Source: Albula goreensis
Taxonomy: Eukaryota; Chordata; Actinopteri; Albuliformes; Albulidae
Direction of reading: 5' to 3'
NCBI GenBank assembly: GCA_022829145.1
Contig: CM040746.1
Coordinates: forward strand, 1,458,731-1,522,730
Length of the DNA stretch: 64,000 nt
Both the position numbers and the translations under genes were made by a program. The notes beneath the pieces were generated by a model. It searched no databases. It was not told where the DNA came from and saw only the letters and a program-made list of their open reading frames with translations. This document shows positions 35,055 through 47,199 of this stretch, in pieces (the first letter of the stretch is position 1; every line of letters starts with the position of its first letter).

Positions 35055-35645
35055 GCATGCACAATTCCAGAAAGTAAACAGGTCAGACAGCAGGAGGAGC
35101 ATCAGTGGGGGATGCGTCGCCATGCCGATAGAAACCCAGGAGTGCGACACCTGGGTAAATAAGAAAGGGCGCGGCCCACCGAGACAGCACCGCCTCCGTT
35201 ATCAGACTCGGAGCCAGGGAGCCGCAACCATATCATCCACACTAATACAGCAAGCTGCGTTTATCACTGCTTTTGGTACAGAAGAGCTCTCCTTTCATTG
35301 GATCCTTTTATGTTTTAAATATATAAATCATATGGACAATAATAATGGCAAAATACACACATTGCAACAGGCTGAATAAAAAAGTGTTAATGTGTCTTTT
35401 ATTTGTTATTTCTTTACAAAGGTGCACGTTTCTTTGCAAGGGGGAGAGGGGCAACGGAAAAGGTGTACTGGCTGAATCTGTTTCTCTTAAAGTGTAGTTC
35501 TCATAAAGAAACTCCTGACTTAGCTACTGCTAAGGTACAGTGGTACTTACATTATTATTTATTAATATAGCTGTTGACAGCATGATGTTGGGGTTACATA
35601 AGCTTTGTGCAACCATGTGTAACATTAGCTTTGTCTTTGCTCATG
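35055..35645. other. Unique sequence, no gene recognised
   Basis: A 108-codon open frame at 35053-35379 has no recognised domain. No repeat is seen. Confidence 0.4.
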
Positions 35646-35995
35646 GTGGCTTTGTGTGTGTCTGTGTGTGCGTGAATCTTTGTGTGTGTCTGAGTTTGTG
35701 TGTGTATGTCTATGTGGTGTTTGTGTGTGCGTGTGTGTCTGTGTTTGTGAGTCTGTTTTTTTTGTGTGTTTGTTTATGTTTGTGTATGTGTCTATATTTT
35801 TGTTTGAGAAAGTGTATGTCTGTCAAATTTGTTAATGTGTGTATGTTTGTTTATGTGTGAGTGTAAATGTGTGTAAGAGTGAGTGTGTGGGTGTGAGCAG
35901 ATGTGTATGTGTGTGTATGTTTGTGAGAGTGTCTGTGTACGTATGTGTGAGTGTGTGTGTATGTGTGCATGCATGTGGGGGTGTGTGCGTGAGAG

Positions 35996-36028
<33 letters not shown>
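35646..36028. repeat. GT-rich cryptic simple tract ending in pure (GT)n
   Basis: GTGTGT interrupted by CT, TT and AT leads to a pure (GT)n run at 35999-36027. The open frames on both strands here are repeat artefacts made of Cys/Val and His/Thr. Confidence 0.95.
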
Positions 36029-36031
<3 letters not shown>

Positions 36032-36306
36032 CAGAGCTGGCTGCAGCATGCAGGGGGGTCAGAACGCCCCAGCCCTGGCAGGTTTGGTAGGGTGCCCCTG
36101 GAGGATGCTTCTGTTGTCCTGACAGCAGCTGTTTCCCCTGGCGCGGCAGCCCCGCTGTGATGTCATCATCTCCTAGATGCTGTCGCCCTTCAAACACAAG
36201 GACTGGGCGTCTCCACGGTCATGGCAGCTGGTGAGGCACCTAGAGCTCAGCGAAGAGGGGAGAGGGCATCCACAGGTCACTGCTACAGGTGACACACACT
36301 GCCCTA
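36029..36306. other. GC-rich unique island between GT and CA tracts
   Basis: About 275 bp of GC-rich, non-repetitive sequence (for example CTGGCGCGGCAGCCCCGC near 36138 and GTGATGTCATCATC near 36157, the latter containing a CRE-like TGATGTCA). It lies between a GT tract on the left and a CA tract on the right. It has no coding domain. It could be an enhancer or a CpG remnant; function is unknown. Confidence 0.4.
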
Positions 36307-36420
36307 ACCCCCCCCCCCCACACACACACACACTCACCTGCACACGGTTATGCACCCATGCATAAACACACTTACATAGACACATATACATACAGACATA
36401 CACACCTAAACATGCACAGA
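36307..36420. repeat. Poly-C run followed by a CA-rich tract
   Basis: A C run at about 36308-36319, then ACACAC repeats decaying to 36420. Confidence 0.85.
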
Positions 36421-36680
36421 CAAATTTTTACCAACACTTAGGTAAAATAGTAGGCATGAAGAGTTGGTTCATCTTTTTCTTTTCCAAAGCACATTTTGAA
36501 AATATTCAAAGGTGGTTTAAAGACTTCAAAGATAGTCACTGATGACCTCACAACAAGGTTATAAAACGGTTGAGGTCTATCGTCATCACAACGTATCTTC
36601 TGCAAAGAACAAAGGCAAGATCTAAATACTTCGTCCTGAAACATTTCCAGGTAGGTATCTCCTGCAATTTGAAGGGCAGT
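36421..36680. other. Unique sequence
   Basis: No feature recognised. Confidence 0.5.
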
Positions 36681-36830
36681 GCATGCACATACAAACACAC
36701 ACACAGACCTGTGTTTGCTCACATAGACACACACCTGCATATACACGTGTGCGTGCAAACACACACATAAACACACACCTGCAACTGCTCAGACACACAT
36801 GCATATACGCATGTGCATACATTATCGTAC
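36681..36830. repeat. CA-rich cryptic simple tract
   Basis: ACACAC runs interrupted by T, G and CAT. The reading frames across it are artefacts. Confidence 0.85.
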
Positions 36831-38332
36831 ACAAGCTCACAAATTTATACACAACATGGTTTTGGGGGAATTTGACAGTAATTAATTTCCATCTCTTTAA
36901 TAAAACTATAATTCTACACAATTAATAACACAGAAAAACATTATTTCATATTTTTATCAGCATACATTTATTATTTAGATTGATGAGTAGTGTAAATGTC
37001 AACATTGTTTATTTCAACTCAAAATGTGCTCTATCAATGTATATTTAAGATGCATTTCTCTGTAATGTACAAGACAGACTGTAATCACAACAACGAAACA
37101 CTAATAATTATTTTTCATCATGATTCTCCAGGTCATCACTGTAAAAAATAAATTAGTTCTCGGATGACCTATTCTTCTTTAAAAGGGTTAAATTAAATAA
37201 AATGTAATTATTTTTTCATTAATTAATTTATAAAAAATAATGTGTACATTAATGTGTAAAATAATGTATTTTTAATCAATGATAGTCCATTTAGAAACAG
37301 ACTTAAGTCGGACTTTCGATGTGAAATGGGAGCAATTAAGCAAATCTCTGAAGCTGCCTCACAAACCACATGCATGTCACATGGCGCCTTACTCAGACAA
37401 ACTGTAATAGTCTTGTCTGTTGCAAGCTGCCAAGTGACTGAAAATAAACATATTTGTCTCCGCGAGCGCAGTTGGCTGTTTGAAATGTGAGCGGTGGAGA
37501 TTTCTCATTCAGGCTTGTCGATGAACAGAGAAGAAAGGCAGCCACGCGCCTCGGAAAAAGGAAAACACGGGCGAGTTCTCGGCGAGGAAGTAAACATGTC
37601 ATGAGTCCACTGTCTCAGGCACTCCATCAGCGAATTTTAATTACGGGGCCACATCCTCGAACCCCCACCCCCCCCCCCCATGCGCAACCTTGGAAGAGAA
37701 TGCTGAGGGCCATGGGATCACCAAGGCAACAGCATCCTTTATTTAGGACATGACAAGCTTAATAATCCAATAAATATGTTTAATAATCCAATAAACATGT
37801 TTTTTTTTTTTTAAATGATTCCGTTCCTAAAAATATGACAGGGGAATTTCTAAACGACATGGCCAACAGCTAGCAGATACTGTACCTGAAAGGGTACAAA
37901 TACTAGTCACCAGTGTGGAACCCTGTATTGCTCCTCTATTGTACCTTCTGTTATAGTTTTTGTGAAGATACAGAATAGTGCTATGAAGAGCCATTGAAAT
38001 TTCATTGTAATAAATGCCTGTTTATGATGTGTCGTTGTACATACATAGGTCTTGTTATCCTCTGTGTGACTCCCTTCAATATGTCCCAGCATGGTGATAT
38101 GTACATTAAGCTTTGAGCCTCACCTGAAAATGGCGTATGCTGTGTTTGGCGATATACTGTATTTTGCATTTGTAGCCTTACCCGCACATGGCTGTAATCT
38201 GTACTCCAGTCTGTGGCTTTACACTGTGGTCTGCACAACTTACATAATGAAATTTAAATGGGTTTAAATAAGAAGATCAAACACACAGTCAGTGAAAATC
38301 AGCTGATTTGGATCTAATTGAAACAGCATTCA
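36831..38332. other. AT-rich unique sequence, no gene recognised
   Basis: Contains a C run at 37664-37679, a two-copy 21-bp repeat (TTAATAATCCAATAAA core) at 37759-37800, and a T run at 37801-37812. The block at 37400-37600 is CpG-richer but its open frames have no domain. Confidence 0.45.
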
Positions 38333-39098
38333 GGGCCAGATTTTTTATGGTGAAAATATTCGCTATATAGCAAATGCTACAACATTTGTGATTATTTGTT
38401 TTGCATCACACACAACCTGTACAGTCTATGTGTGTGTGCGTGTATTTTATATGTCTGAACATGTGTTTTGTTGTGTGTTGGACCCATGCAACTGTACTTT
38501 TAAAAGGTCAGATGCATACTGTTAATAGTAATTTCAGCATAGCTGACAGAGCATTTAACATTTGGGTGCATGGATCAAGTTCCTCGCACAATTACCCTGT
38601 GACTATGTTACCTACGTCACATTATTATTTCAGTTAACTGATAGAGTGTGATTCTTACATGGAAGACCATCACTTTTCTTATTCTGCTGTCTTTCTTATT
38701 TGCCTCTGCTGTTATATGCACGAGAGAGATCAACTTATTAACATGCCTTTTATAGAGTGAGAACTATAGTTTGTATCAGTGCCTGCTTTCAGAAGTCATA
38801 AAAAATTGACACGCAAATAGATTCGCAATTACTGCAAGGTTGAGTAAATTAGACTGAATACTTAATTGGCCTCCGCTGCAAAATCTCCACCCTGTTTTAG
38901 CACCTTCCCCCAGGTATGCATATGCAAGAACAGATTTTACAATGGATAAAAAGGAAAGTCGCAAAGTGACGTAGTCACCACAGACTCCATCTTAATAATA
39001 GTGATTTTACCCCATTGCGACTGTTTAGTAATTCACACAAAAATACCGAGACATTTTAGTGGCAGGATTGGCTTGCAATCCTTCAGTAAATCTGGTCC
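38333..39098. mobile_element. Candidate nonautonomous DNA element with GGRCCAGATTT ends
   Basis: The left end GGGCCAGATTTTTTA and the reverse complement of the right end, GGACCAGATTTACTG, form an imperfect terminal inverted repeat around 766 bp. The interior (38525-38912) is homologous to 20661-21075, near another GGGCTAGATTTACT end at 18402. Two diverged copies with related ends argue for a real family. No target-site duplication is visible and no transposase is recognised. The superfamily is unresolved; Harbinger-like is possible from the style of the ends. Confidence 0.5.
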
Positions 39099-40200
39099 AG
39101 GACTTGTGGTTATCGATTTTATAAAATAATAAATTAATAACAAAAGTTAAACAGGACATTCAATAGTTACAATAGGTTGTTCAAAATTATTCCTGACAGC
39201 AAGACTATATAAGATTTCTGGAGTCAATGCTGTCCTCTATAATTTTCACTACAGCAGGTCAGTATGTTGATGATTGAGCAAATGTTCCTCCAAACAATCA
39301 TGTTCAACTTATTGCATTCGTAGCCAAATCATAAATCATTTTTATCTTTGTTTTGACCTATATTCATTTGATTAACTTCATGTATATTGATCCATATTGA
39401 TACACACCCATGAATGATAAATGCGGGAAGCTCTCAAGAAGGAAGCATGTATGTAGCACTCAGTAAATTTAGAGAGTATGATACCATAAACTGATGTAGA
39501 ACAAAACATTTAAACACGAAAGAGAGACTGTTTAAAAGACAGCTCAAATAAAAAATAACATTAAAACAAATTACAATTGGATAGTGAGCCAACAAACGCA
39601 TAATCACACCGTAAATCTTGCTCAATGTAGTGTTGCACAGCATCTCGCCTCCAGAGGTGCCCCACAGAGTAGAGTGCACACGATTTTCCAGTGGAAACAC
39701 ATTTGCTTAGTGGTTCACTCATCTCCACACCCTCAATTGTCCTAATATGGCTAGCATCTCAGTGCAGCCATCACTGACCTTATTTATGCTGCATAGTTTT
39801 ATATTCTTTACAAATGTTTTTCAAAAATAATTTTAAAAAACTGACTGGTCTCTTTTCATTGCTGTTAAAACCTTGTTGAACAAGGCTGCAGAGGAGTGTA
39901 TCCATATCTCAGTAATCCAGACACGTCCCAGACGTTAACCTCTCCACTAATACACATCATGCCTATCGTTCACATTGAAGAGATGCCAGTATTTTACTTT
40001 CAAAGGACAATTTCCAATAACTTGGCGAAGGGACAATTTCATGTGAGCTGATTGCAGCGATTAGTCATTTGCCGTGGTGGAGTTTGTTGGACAAGAGTGA
40101 GAAAGATAAAGAGCGAGAGCTACAACATACAGCTGAACGTAACTCAAGAGTCAATGCGCCACTTGTGGGAAACCTAAAATTCAGCCAAAACAGAAGAAAT
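39099..40200. other. AT-rich unique sequence, no gene recognised
   Basis: No exon or repeat recognised. The minus-strand frame at 39434-39700 has no domain. Confidence 0.5.
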
Positions 40201-42235
40201 TATCTTTAAAATCACTATCAAACACTTGTACCCAAAGAACAGAATCAACAACATTCAATTTGTGAAAAATATTGGCAGTTAGAATCATGTATTAAAGACC
40301 TCCAGAGCTCCTTAGCTGCTGCTTATGAGTTGAAAGCCAAACTCAAGGCCCTCAAAGCCACTTGGCCTAACAACATCTGTGTTGACTTTCCATCTGTGCC
40401 AGGCATCCAACTCAAACTCTTTATCTTAACCTCATGTTAAAATCAGGTTATTTCCCTCAGATCCGGAATTAACACACTAATAACAAAAATATACAAAAGT
40501 GGAGACACGTTTGACCCCGATAATTACCGAGACATCTGTGTGAACAGCAACCTGTGAAAGGCCGGAATACTCGCCTTCTGTGCTGAACACAATGTTTTGA
40601 GCAAAAGTCAAATTGGCTTCCTCCCAAAACACTGCACAGCAGATCATATTTACACACTGCACACCCATAAACAAGAATATCTAACTAATAATGGAAAAAT
40701 ATGTGCATGTTTTATAGATTTTGAAAAAGTATTTTTTGGTATGAGGAGCTATTTTTCACGCTTCCTCAAAGCGGTCATGGGGGTGAAATGTATGCCATTG
40801 TCAAGTCAAAAATGAACTGCAACGTAAAAACTGGAACCAAAGAACAGAATGTTTCGCTCAAGGGGTGGAGCAGCATTGGCTTGCGGTCTGAGTCCAGGAG
40901 TCTTTAACATCTACATAACTGAACTGGCCTCCGTGTTGGAACGATCTGTAGTCCCTGACCTCGCTGTCCATGACACTGATGTCAGATTCATGCTCTATGC
41001 TCTATGAGCTTGTCCCACAGAAGAAGGGTCTCAGCAGATTCTGGATATGTTTGAGCAGCCCCAGACAGTAAATATGAACAAGACCATAGTTATGCTATTA
41101 TAAGAGGACCATATAAATACATTCCACTTGACTTTAGGCAACAGCGCCCTTGAACGTAAACACAAACTACACCTAACTTTGTCTGATTATCAGCGCATCG
41201 GGAGGTTTGACCTGGAAGTGAATGCATTGAACGTGGAGACAAACAGGGATTTTTACTTCCTGCTTCCTTGTTAGAAACCTATACGATTTAAATCCACCTA
41301 ATGAATTTTGGATAAAAATGCCTGAAAGTTTAAATAAACCAATCGTGCTTGGTTTGCTATGGTTGTGAAATGTGGGCCAATGTTACCAACCAGGACTGCC
41401 ACAAATGGGAAAAACAACATTTAAAATCACAAAGAAAAACTCCAGACTATGCACACAGAGCAGAATTAGGTTTTTATACATGAATTATTGATATACAAAA
41501 ACAGCAAAATTCTGGGTCTATTGAAAAAAAGGTGACGCAAACTGACTCCACGATAAAGCCCCGTTATACCAAGAGCAGAACACGGAAAAGAGTCTCCTTA
41601 GCCAGTTTTCCCTGAAGGTTACTGAATGCAGCAACACCACAGTCATTCAGCTTCAGAGCAGGATCTCAAGAACACTCACAGTTATAGAAAACAAATTACC
41701 AATTACTTCACAAACTGTTATTTTGACTATTGGAGCACAGACCCTAAAACTCGAAACAAAGTGCATTACTGTCGGGCCCTAAACAGAACGTAGAAATTGG
41801 AAGAATATCAAGGAACCATTAAAAACACAATATAGAGGGACAGCCTGACTAAATATGGTGACCACAGCTTGGCCATGTGACAGCAGAGGAGCTGAGACAG
41901 GCATTTAGAGAAATATTCTTTAAAATTAGGAGAAGGACCAAAAGTTGCTGAAGTAGCATGATATACAGCAATATCTGGCAATGTAAGAGACACCTAAAGG
42001 GTCCTCTCTGCATTAAATATGCATATTTGAAATTTTATCAGTTAGTTTATTAACCTGTTATCAGAAGTTTTCTTTTACTTATTTAATATTTTACCTACAG
42101 TATATTTGTTTTGTTTTAGAATAAATATATTTTTGTTATACAATTGCGAACTATTGTTTGTGTATGACATGATTTCTGTGCTCTTGTATGTTGCTTTGAT
42201 AATATGACTACAGTTGTCCTGCCAATAAAAATATA
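40201..42235 (+). pseudogene. Second dead non-LTR retrotransposon (different LINE family)
   Basis: Broken frames on the plus strand encode parts of a reverse transcriptase: LNLMLKSGYFPQI and LITKIYKSGDTFDPDNYRDI at about 40420-40540, NVLSKSQIGFLPKHCTADHI at about 40590-40650, and ICACFIDFEKVFFG at about 40700-40740. FNIYITELASVLERS follows near 40905-40950, and VHDTDVRFMLYA at the expected catalytic position (about 40968-41005) is interrupted by a stop where the DD box should be. Further C-terminal fragments include SQFSLKVTECSNTTVIQLQS (41595-41660) and IREIFF and YTAISGNVRDT (to about 41995). A T-rich 3-prime end follows to about 42235, ending CTGCCAATAAAA. Many stops and indels make it inactive. 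Residues differ clearly from the LINE at 26.2 kb, so it is a separate lineage; the clade is left open. Confidence 0.8.
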
Positions 42236-42379
42236 TATTATATAAAATAATATGTAATTCATTTTAATTGATAAGGAGAGTGAGAGAGGGATAGAGTGAG
42301 ATGTGTGCATTTAATTCTCCTCTTCAGTTTGTTTCAAAATCATTCTTGATGATAACACAGAATGATTCTTGAGAATGGC
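42236..42379. other. AT-rich spacer
   Basis: Short AT-rich sequence with a GAGAG-rich piece at 42275-42300, between the LINE end and the minisatellite. Confidence 0.5.
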
Positions 42380-43127
42380 TCAAATCACAATGCTCCCCTT
42401 ACACTATTCCCAAATCACACTGCTCCCCTTTCACTATTCCCAAATCACACTGCTCCCCTTACACTATTCCCAAATCACACTGCTCCCCTTTCACTATTCC
42501 CAAATCACACTGCTCCCCTTACACTATTCCCAAATCACACTGCTCCCCTTTCACTATTCCCAAATCACACTGCTTCCACTTACACTATTCCCAAATCACA
42601 CTGCTCCCCTTTCACTATTCCCAAATCACACTGCTCCCCTTACACTATTCCCAAATCACACTGATCCCCTAACACTATTCCCAAATCACACTGTTCCCCT
42701 TACACTATTCCCAAATAACACTGGTCCCCTTACACTATTCCCAAATCACACTGCTCCCCTTTCACTATTCCCAAATCACACTGATCCCCTTACACTATTC
42801 CCAAATCACACTGCTCCCCTTACACTATTCCCAAATAACACTGGTCCCCTTACACTATTCCCAAATCACACTGCTCCCCTTTCACTATTCCCAAATCACA
42901 CTGCTCCTATTCCCAATCATTCCCAATTCCCAAATCACACTGCTCCCCTTACACTATTCCCAAATCACACTGCTCCTCTTTCACTATTCCCAAATCACAC
43001 TGATCCCCTTACACTATTCCCAAATAACACTGGTCCCCTTACACTATTCCCAAATCACACTGCTCCCCTTAGACTATTCCAAAATCACACTGCTCCCCTT
43101 ACACTATTCCAAAATCACACTGCTCCA
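42380..43127. repeat. 30-bp minisatellite, about 24 copies
   Basis: The unit is CAAATCACACTGCTCCCCTT then (A/T)CACTATTCC (30 bp in the common form). Units with CCTTACAC and CCTTTCAC alternate regularly in the first third (42382-42590), a two-unit higher-order period of 60 bp. Later, variants with CTGATCCCC, AATAACACTGG and an AATCATTCCCAATT insertion appear. Because 30 is divisible by 3, a long frame of up to 319 codons stays open (a ten-residue peptide repeat); I treat it as an artefact. Confidence 0.97.
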
Positions 43128-45361
43128 ATACTCTGGAATAAACAGGGTTTTATTTTTATGGATTGTGGGTTTGTGGGTTTAATAAGAGAAATGGCTATGA
43201 CAGTGGTCATTGCTCTGTCTCTCCCCTCCACCGAAAGCATACACACACACACTTTAATGCTTAGCATTCATTTAGACTGCCAGAGCCAGCTTCCAGCCCC
43301 AAGGGATATTGGCAGCATATACATGTGAAACAACTGGCAGGAATTTACAATCACAAACCAAGGCCAATGTGGCCAATCATAGAGACCGGTAATTTAATGT
43401 GAATAAATTACAGACCAATAACATTCATTTGTGATGAATTTCCTGAGGTGATATGGAAATAGATAGCTATCAGGTGCTGAATTGCGGTTCCAGGTAATGA
43501 ATTAAACGAAAAAAACAACAGAACACAACAATGCTCCATCAGTGTTGGGTTCTGGTGGTTTGGTAATGAAGGGTGTGTTTTTTGGTTTTTTTTCCTGGCA
43601 TGGTTTGGTTGCATTCATACCCGTAAAAGGAAATTTCAGTTTGTATGTGGGATTGATACTTTTAGCATTTCAAAAGTACTTTCACCAGCAAAGATTTTTA
43701 TTTCTTTAATTTCTTTTTTTTGCATTTTTTCCCATTTTCTCCCCTTTTTCCCACCTTACGCAATGTGCTGATCTCCCTCAAGCAGCCCTCTTCCTCTGAC
43801 ATTTCGCGAGAGCAAACAATTTGACTGGCTTAACCCAGTAATGGCATGGCTGGGATTTAATACAAACCAGTCAAGTTAGAACAGTTCATCTAATACAGCT
43901 ATAATAAAAAAAAATGAATTTTCCCCTGCTGAGCATGAAAAACATCACTTCCTTTAATGAAAAAATGATGTTCTGTTTTCCTCCTCAATGAAGAAGTGCA
44001 TAGACACTTGTCATCAGTCAAAATATTACTTTAAAAAAGGAAATTATGGAAGTTAATATTTGTCATTATGTTCCTGAACAGAGATGGAGACATGCAATTG
44101 TAAAAGAAGCCGTTAACCACAGTGTCAGTTTTTTAGTTAAAATGCAAAGCATTTTATATGTTTCCCAGGTTCCTCCATAGTCATTCACAAAACAATGATG
44201 GGAGGTGGACATGATATGCGAGCGCACTCAGAATTAATGCTGCTGGAAGCTTGTCATTGTTTGCCAGACGAAGCCGTTTCAATTTCATTTTTTCTACATT
44301 AATACTGTATCACTGCGGGTTCTCTACCATCTAAATAGAACTTCATTTGAAACCGGAAGGTTTTTCAATTTCAGAAGTTTAAACTGTTTTTAATAATAAT
44401 TGAAACTAGCCCACTTTCAACCAAAATTTAAACAATACCGCATGTTGGACGAAATGAAGCAATTTCATATTATCATCGTTTTTGATGTAGGTATCAATTT
44501 TCATGGCATGGTAATTTTTTTTGGCATGGCTCACGCTTTTATAGTTTCGCTCTGTGTGTCCCCGTACATCATTAGCTTGTGAACTGCACTCTGTACACGA
44601 CGATCTGTGCACAAACATTTGCACTCTGCACATATATTTTCACTGTGCGATTTCCTGTGCTTTTACTCCTCCTATTCTTCCATCCCTTTGGCAATTGAAG
44701 CACTCCAGATGTAGATGTATGCATGTGCTCATCTTCATCAAGTTGGCCTGTATATGTGTGTGTGAGAGATGTGTGAGTGCATGTGGGAGTGTGTGAAAGT
44801 GCACTCGATTGTGAGCATTCGTTTGCCCTGGTCTGCGAACACCTGACCTCCAGGTTAAGAGTGCGTTGTCATGAGTACTTGTGTACACTGCTGGCAGGGC
44901 CTGTTCTGAATTAAAAGGCTGTTTTAATCATTGATCTCCTGAGAAGGGGATCCAGGGTCAGGTAACGCGATATTGTACAATATTTACAGTGTTCTGCAGG
45001 GCCCGGTGCAGACTGCAGACGACGGAACACATTTGTTTCGCTGTCTCTGTGGAGTACGGTTCTCTAAATAAACCTTTCACTTGTGTTTAACAATCTAAAA
45101 AAACTATGATTTTAAATATTTATATTGTGTATATTTTTATAAATATATTTTAATTTATGCATATCTTTTGCCAAGTGTCAATTGTTTACTGTCCTCCAAT
45201 GTCGTCTGTTCACATCAGGGTAAATGAGATTATTCTGAACACAGGGACACAGCTGTCAGTGCCAGGTTTTGATCCACAGTTCTACTTTTGTAATTTTTTG
45301 GCAGGATCTTGCTGTCTTTTTTTTAAGAGCACTTCAACCACATGTTTTCTTCAATCTCAAA
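43128..45361. other. Unique sequence, no gene recognised
   Basis: No exon or repeat family recognised. T-rich and C/T-rich stretches occur at 43570-43590 and 43700-43750, and a mild GTGTG-rich stretch near 44755-44800. Confidence 0.5.
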
Positions 45362-46175
45362 TTTGTGAAGCAAAGTGAGGTAACTGTGATCTTAATTCCT
45401 GAGTTTGTAAAGCAAGGCCAGGTAACTGTGGTCTTAATTCCTGAGTATGTAAAGCAAGGCAAGGTAACTGTGGTCTTAATTCCTGAGTTTAAAGCAAGGC
45501 AAGGTAACTGTGGTCTTAATTCCTGAGTATGTAAAGCATGGCAAGGTAACTGTGGTCTTAATTCCTGAGTATGTACAGCAAGGCCAGGTAACTGTGGTCT
45601 TAATTCCTGAGTATGTAAAGCATGGCAAGGTAACTGTGGTCTTAATTCCTGAGTATGTAAAGCATGGCAAGGTAACTGTGGTCTTAATTCCTGAGTATGT
45701 ACAGCAAGGCAAGGTAACTGTGGTCTTAATTCCTGAGTCTGTAAAGCATGGCTAACTGTGGTCTTAATTCCTGAGTCTGTAAAGCATGGCAAGGTAACTG
45801 TGGTCTTAATTCCTGAGTATGTACAGCAAGGCCAGGTAACTGTGGTCTTAATTCCTGAGTATGTAAAGCAAGGCAAGGTAAGGCCAGGTAAACTGTAACT
45901 GTGGTCTTAGTATTCCTGATTCCTGAGTATGTAAAGCAAGGCTATGGTTTTAAGTAACTGTGGTCTTAACTGTGGTCTATGGTTTTAATTCCTGTATTTA
46001 TGAGTTTGTAAAGCAAGGCAAGGTAACAGGTTTTAACTGTATTTTAAAGCAAGGCAAGGTCTGTTTTATCCTGAGTTTTTTGTAATTAACTGTGGCTGAG
46101 TTTGTAAAGCAAGGCCAGGTAACTTTGGTCTTTTATCCTGAGTTTGTAATTAAGGCAGGGTAACTGTGATTGGAA
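45362..46175. repeat. 42-bp minisatellite with a degenerate right flank
   Basis: The unit is GTAACTGTGGTCTTAATTCC then TGAGTATGTAAAGCAAGGCAAG (42 bp), with about 12 regular copies at 45379-45884. From 45885 to about 46175 the same motifs appear scrambled, truncated and out of order (for example AAGGTAAGGCCAGGTAAACT, CTGTGGTCTATGG), a decayed or rearranged array edge. The period is divisible by 3 and lacks stops in some frames, so open frames of 81 to 180 codons appear on both strands; none is a plausible gene. Confidence 0.97.
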
Positions 46176-46829
46176 TGTCTTCCTCGGAGTATGTGAGTGG
46201 AGTGGACCGGACGAAATTCCTTGCTCAAAGCTTTCAGTAATCACTCCGCTCAAAGGCCGCTTCGGGTTTTCTATTTACTGCTCCTCTCTCGCTCCCCCTT
46301 CACACATAACAATATAATTTGCATATTTTTAACATCCATTCAGGGCATCATGCACTGAATGAAATAAATGAAAGGGTTAATAAACATAAAAAATGCATTC
46401 ATGCCTTAAAAAAGGAGACATAAAATGAGAGCATTGCCTATAATGTAGTTGGTTAATAATTCTACAGACTACAGACAAAAATAAAGAATTATTTAAATAA
46501 CTTTCTTGATCTATTTTAGAATTTATATTTAAATGTTTTTTGTGAGGGCTGTGCGTTAAAAATTTTGAATATAGGTATACTCACCTTGGGACTAGAGGGA
46601 AACAAAGATTACATTATCCTACCTACCTTTCAAATTTTCCCAATTGTACAGAGAGAACTGCTCTTCAGAACTGTCTAAAAAGACTTTTAGATGTTTTTTA
46701 GATTCCACTGCATATTTTGTTGTAGTTTTCACCTCCCTTCACTTGCGTTCACAATCTCCATCATTTTCATTGTCTTTATGAAAATAGGTCTTGAATCCCA
46801 TCTTTATTTCTCCCAAACAGCTTTTAATA
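46176..46829. other. AT-rich unique sequence
   Basis: No feature recognised. Confidence 0.5.
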
Positions 46830-47145
46830 CAGGGTCCTCGACTTACAAACGAGTTCCGTTGTAAGTCGATTTTCAACGTAAGCTGGAATTTATACCTAAA
46901 TTATACCTAAGTTAACACCTTAAGTCACTCACACTGAGCACACAAAACATGAAGGACATATAAAATACAGTAATTAAATGAAACAGTAATAAAAAAGAGA
47001 GAACAATTTCTTATCTTTATTTCTGTGTTCGTAATTACGAACCAAACCGCTTAGGTCGAAACTAGGTTTTTAAAATAATTTATGGGAGTGCGTCGTAACC
47101 ACGAAGCGACATAAGTCGAGACCGTTGTAACCCGAGGACCTCCTG
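46830..47145 (+). mobile_element. TA-flanked MITE (mariner/Tigger-like), copy 2
   Basis: A 316-bp element with the same ends and interior as the copy at 32839. It starts CAGGGTCCTCGACTTACAAA, ends GAGGACCTCCTG, and is bounded by TA at both sides. Small indels compensate so that both copies have equal length. Identity between copies is high, about 90 percent by eye. No coding capacity. Confidence 0.8.
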
Positions 47146-47199
47146 TATATTACTACTTGTGCCAAATGACTTTGTGTTTACAAGTTCAGTGTCATTACG

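Noticed and set aside
42369..43328. 319-codon open frame
   Set aside because: A ten-residue repeat from the 30-bp minisatellite; a shifted frame over the same bases is also open. The frame simply runs out beyond the array.
45334..45876. 180-codon minus-strand frame and open plus-strand frames
   Set aside because: 14-residue repeat from the 42-bp minisatellite, open on both strands.
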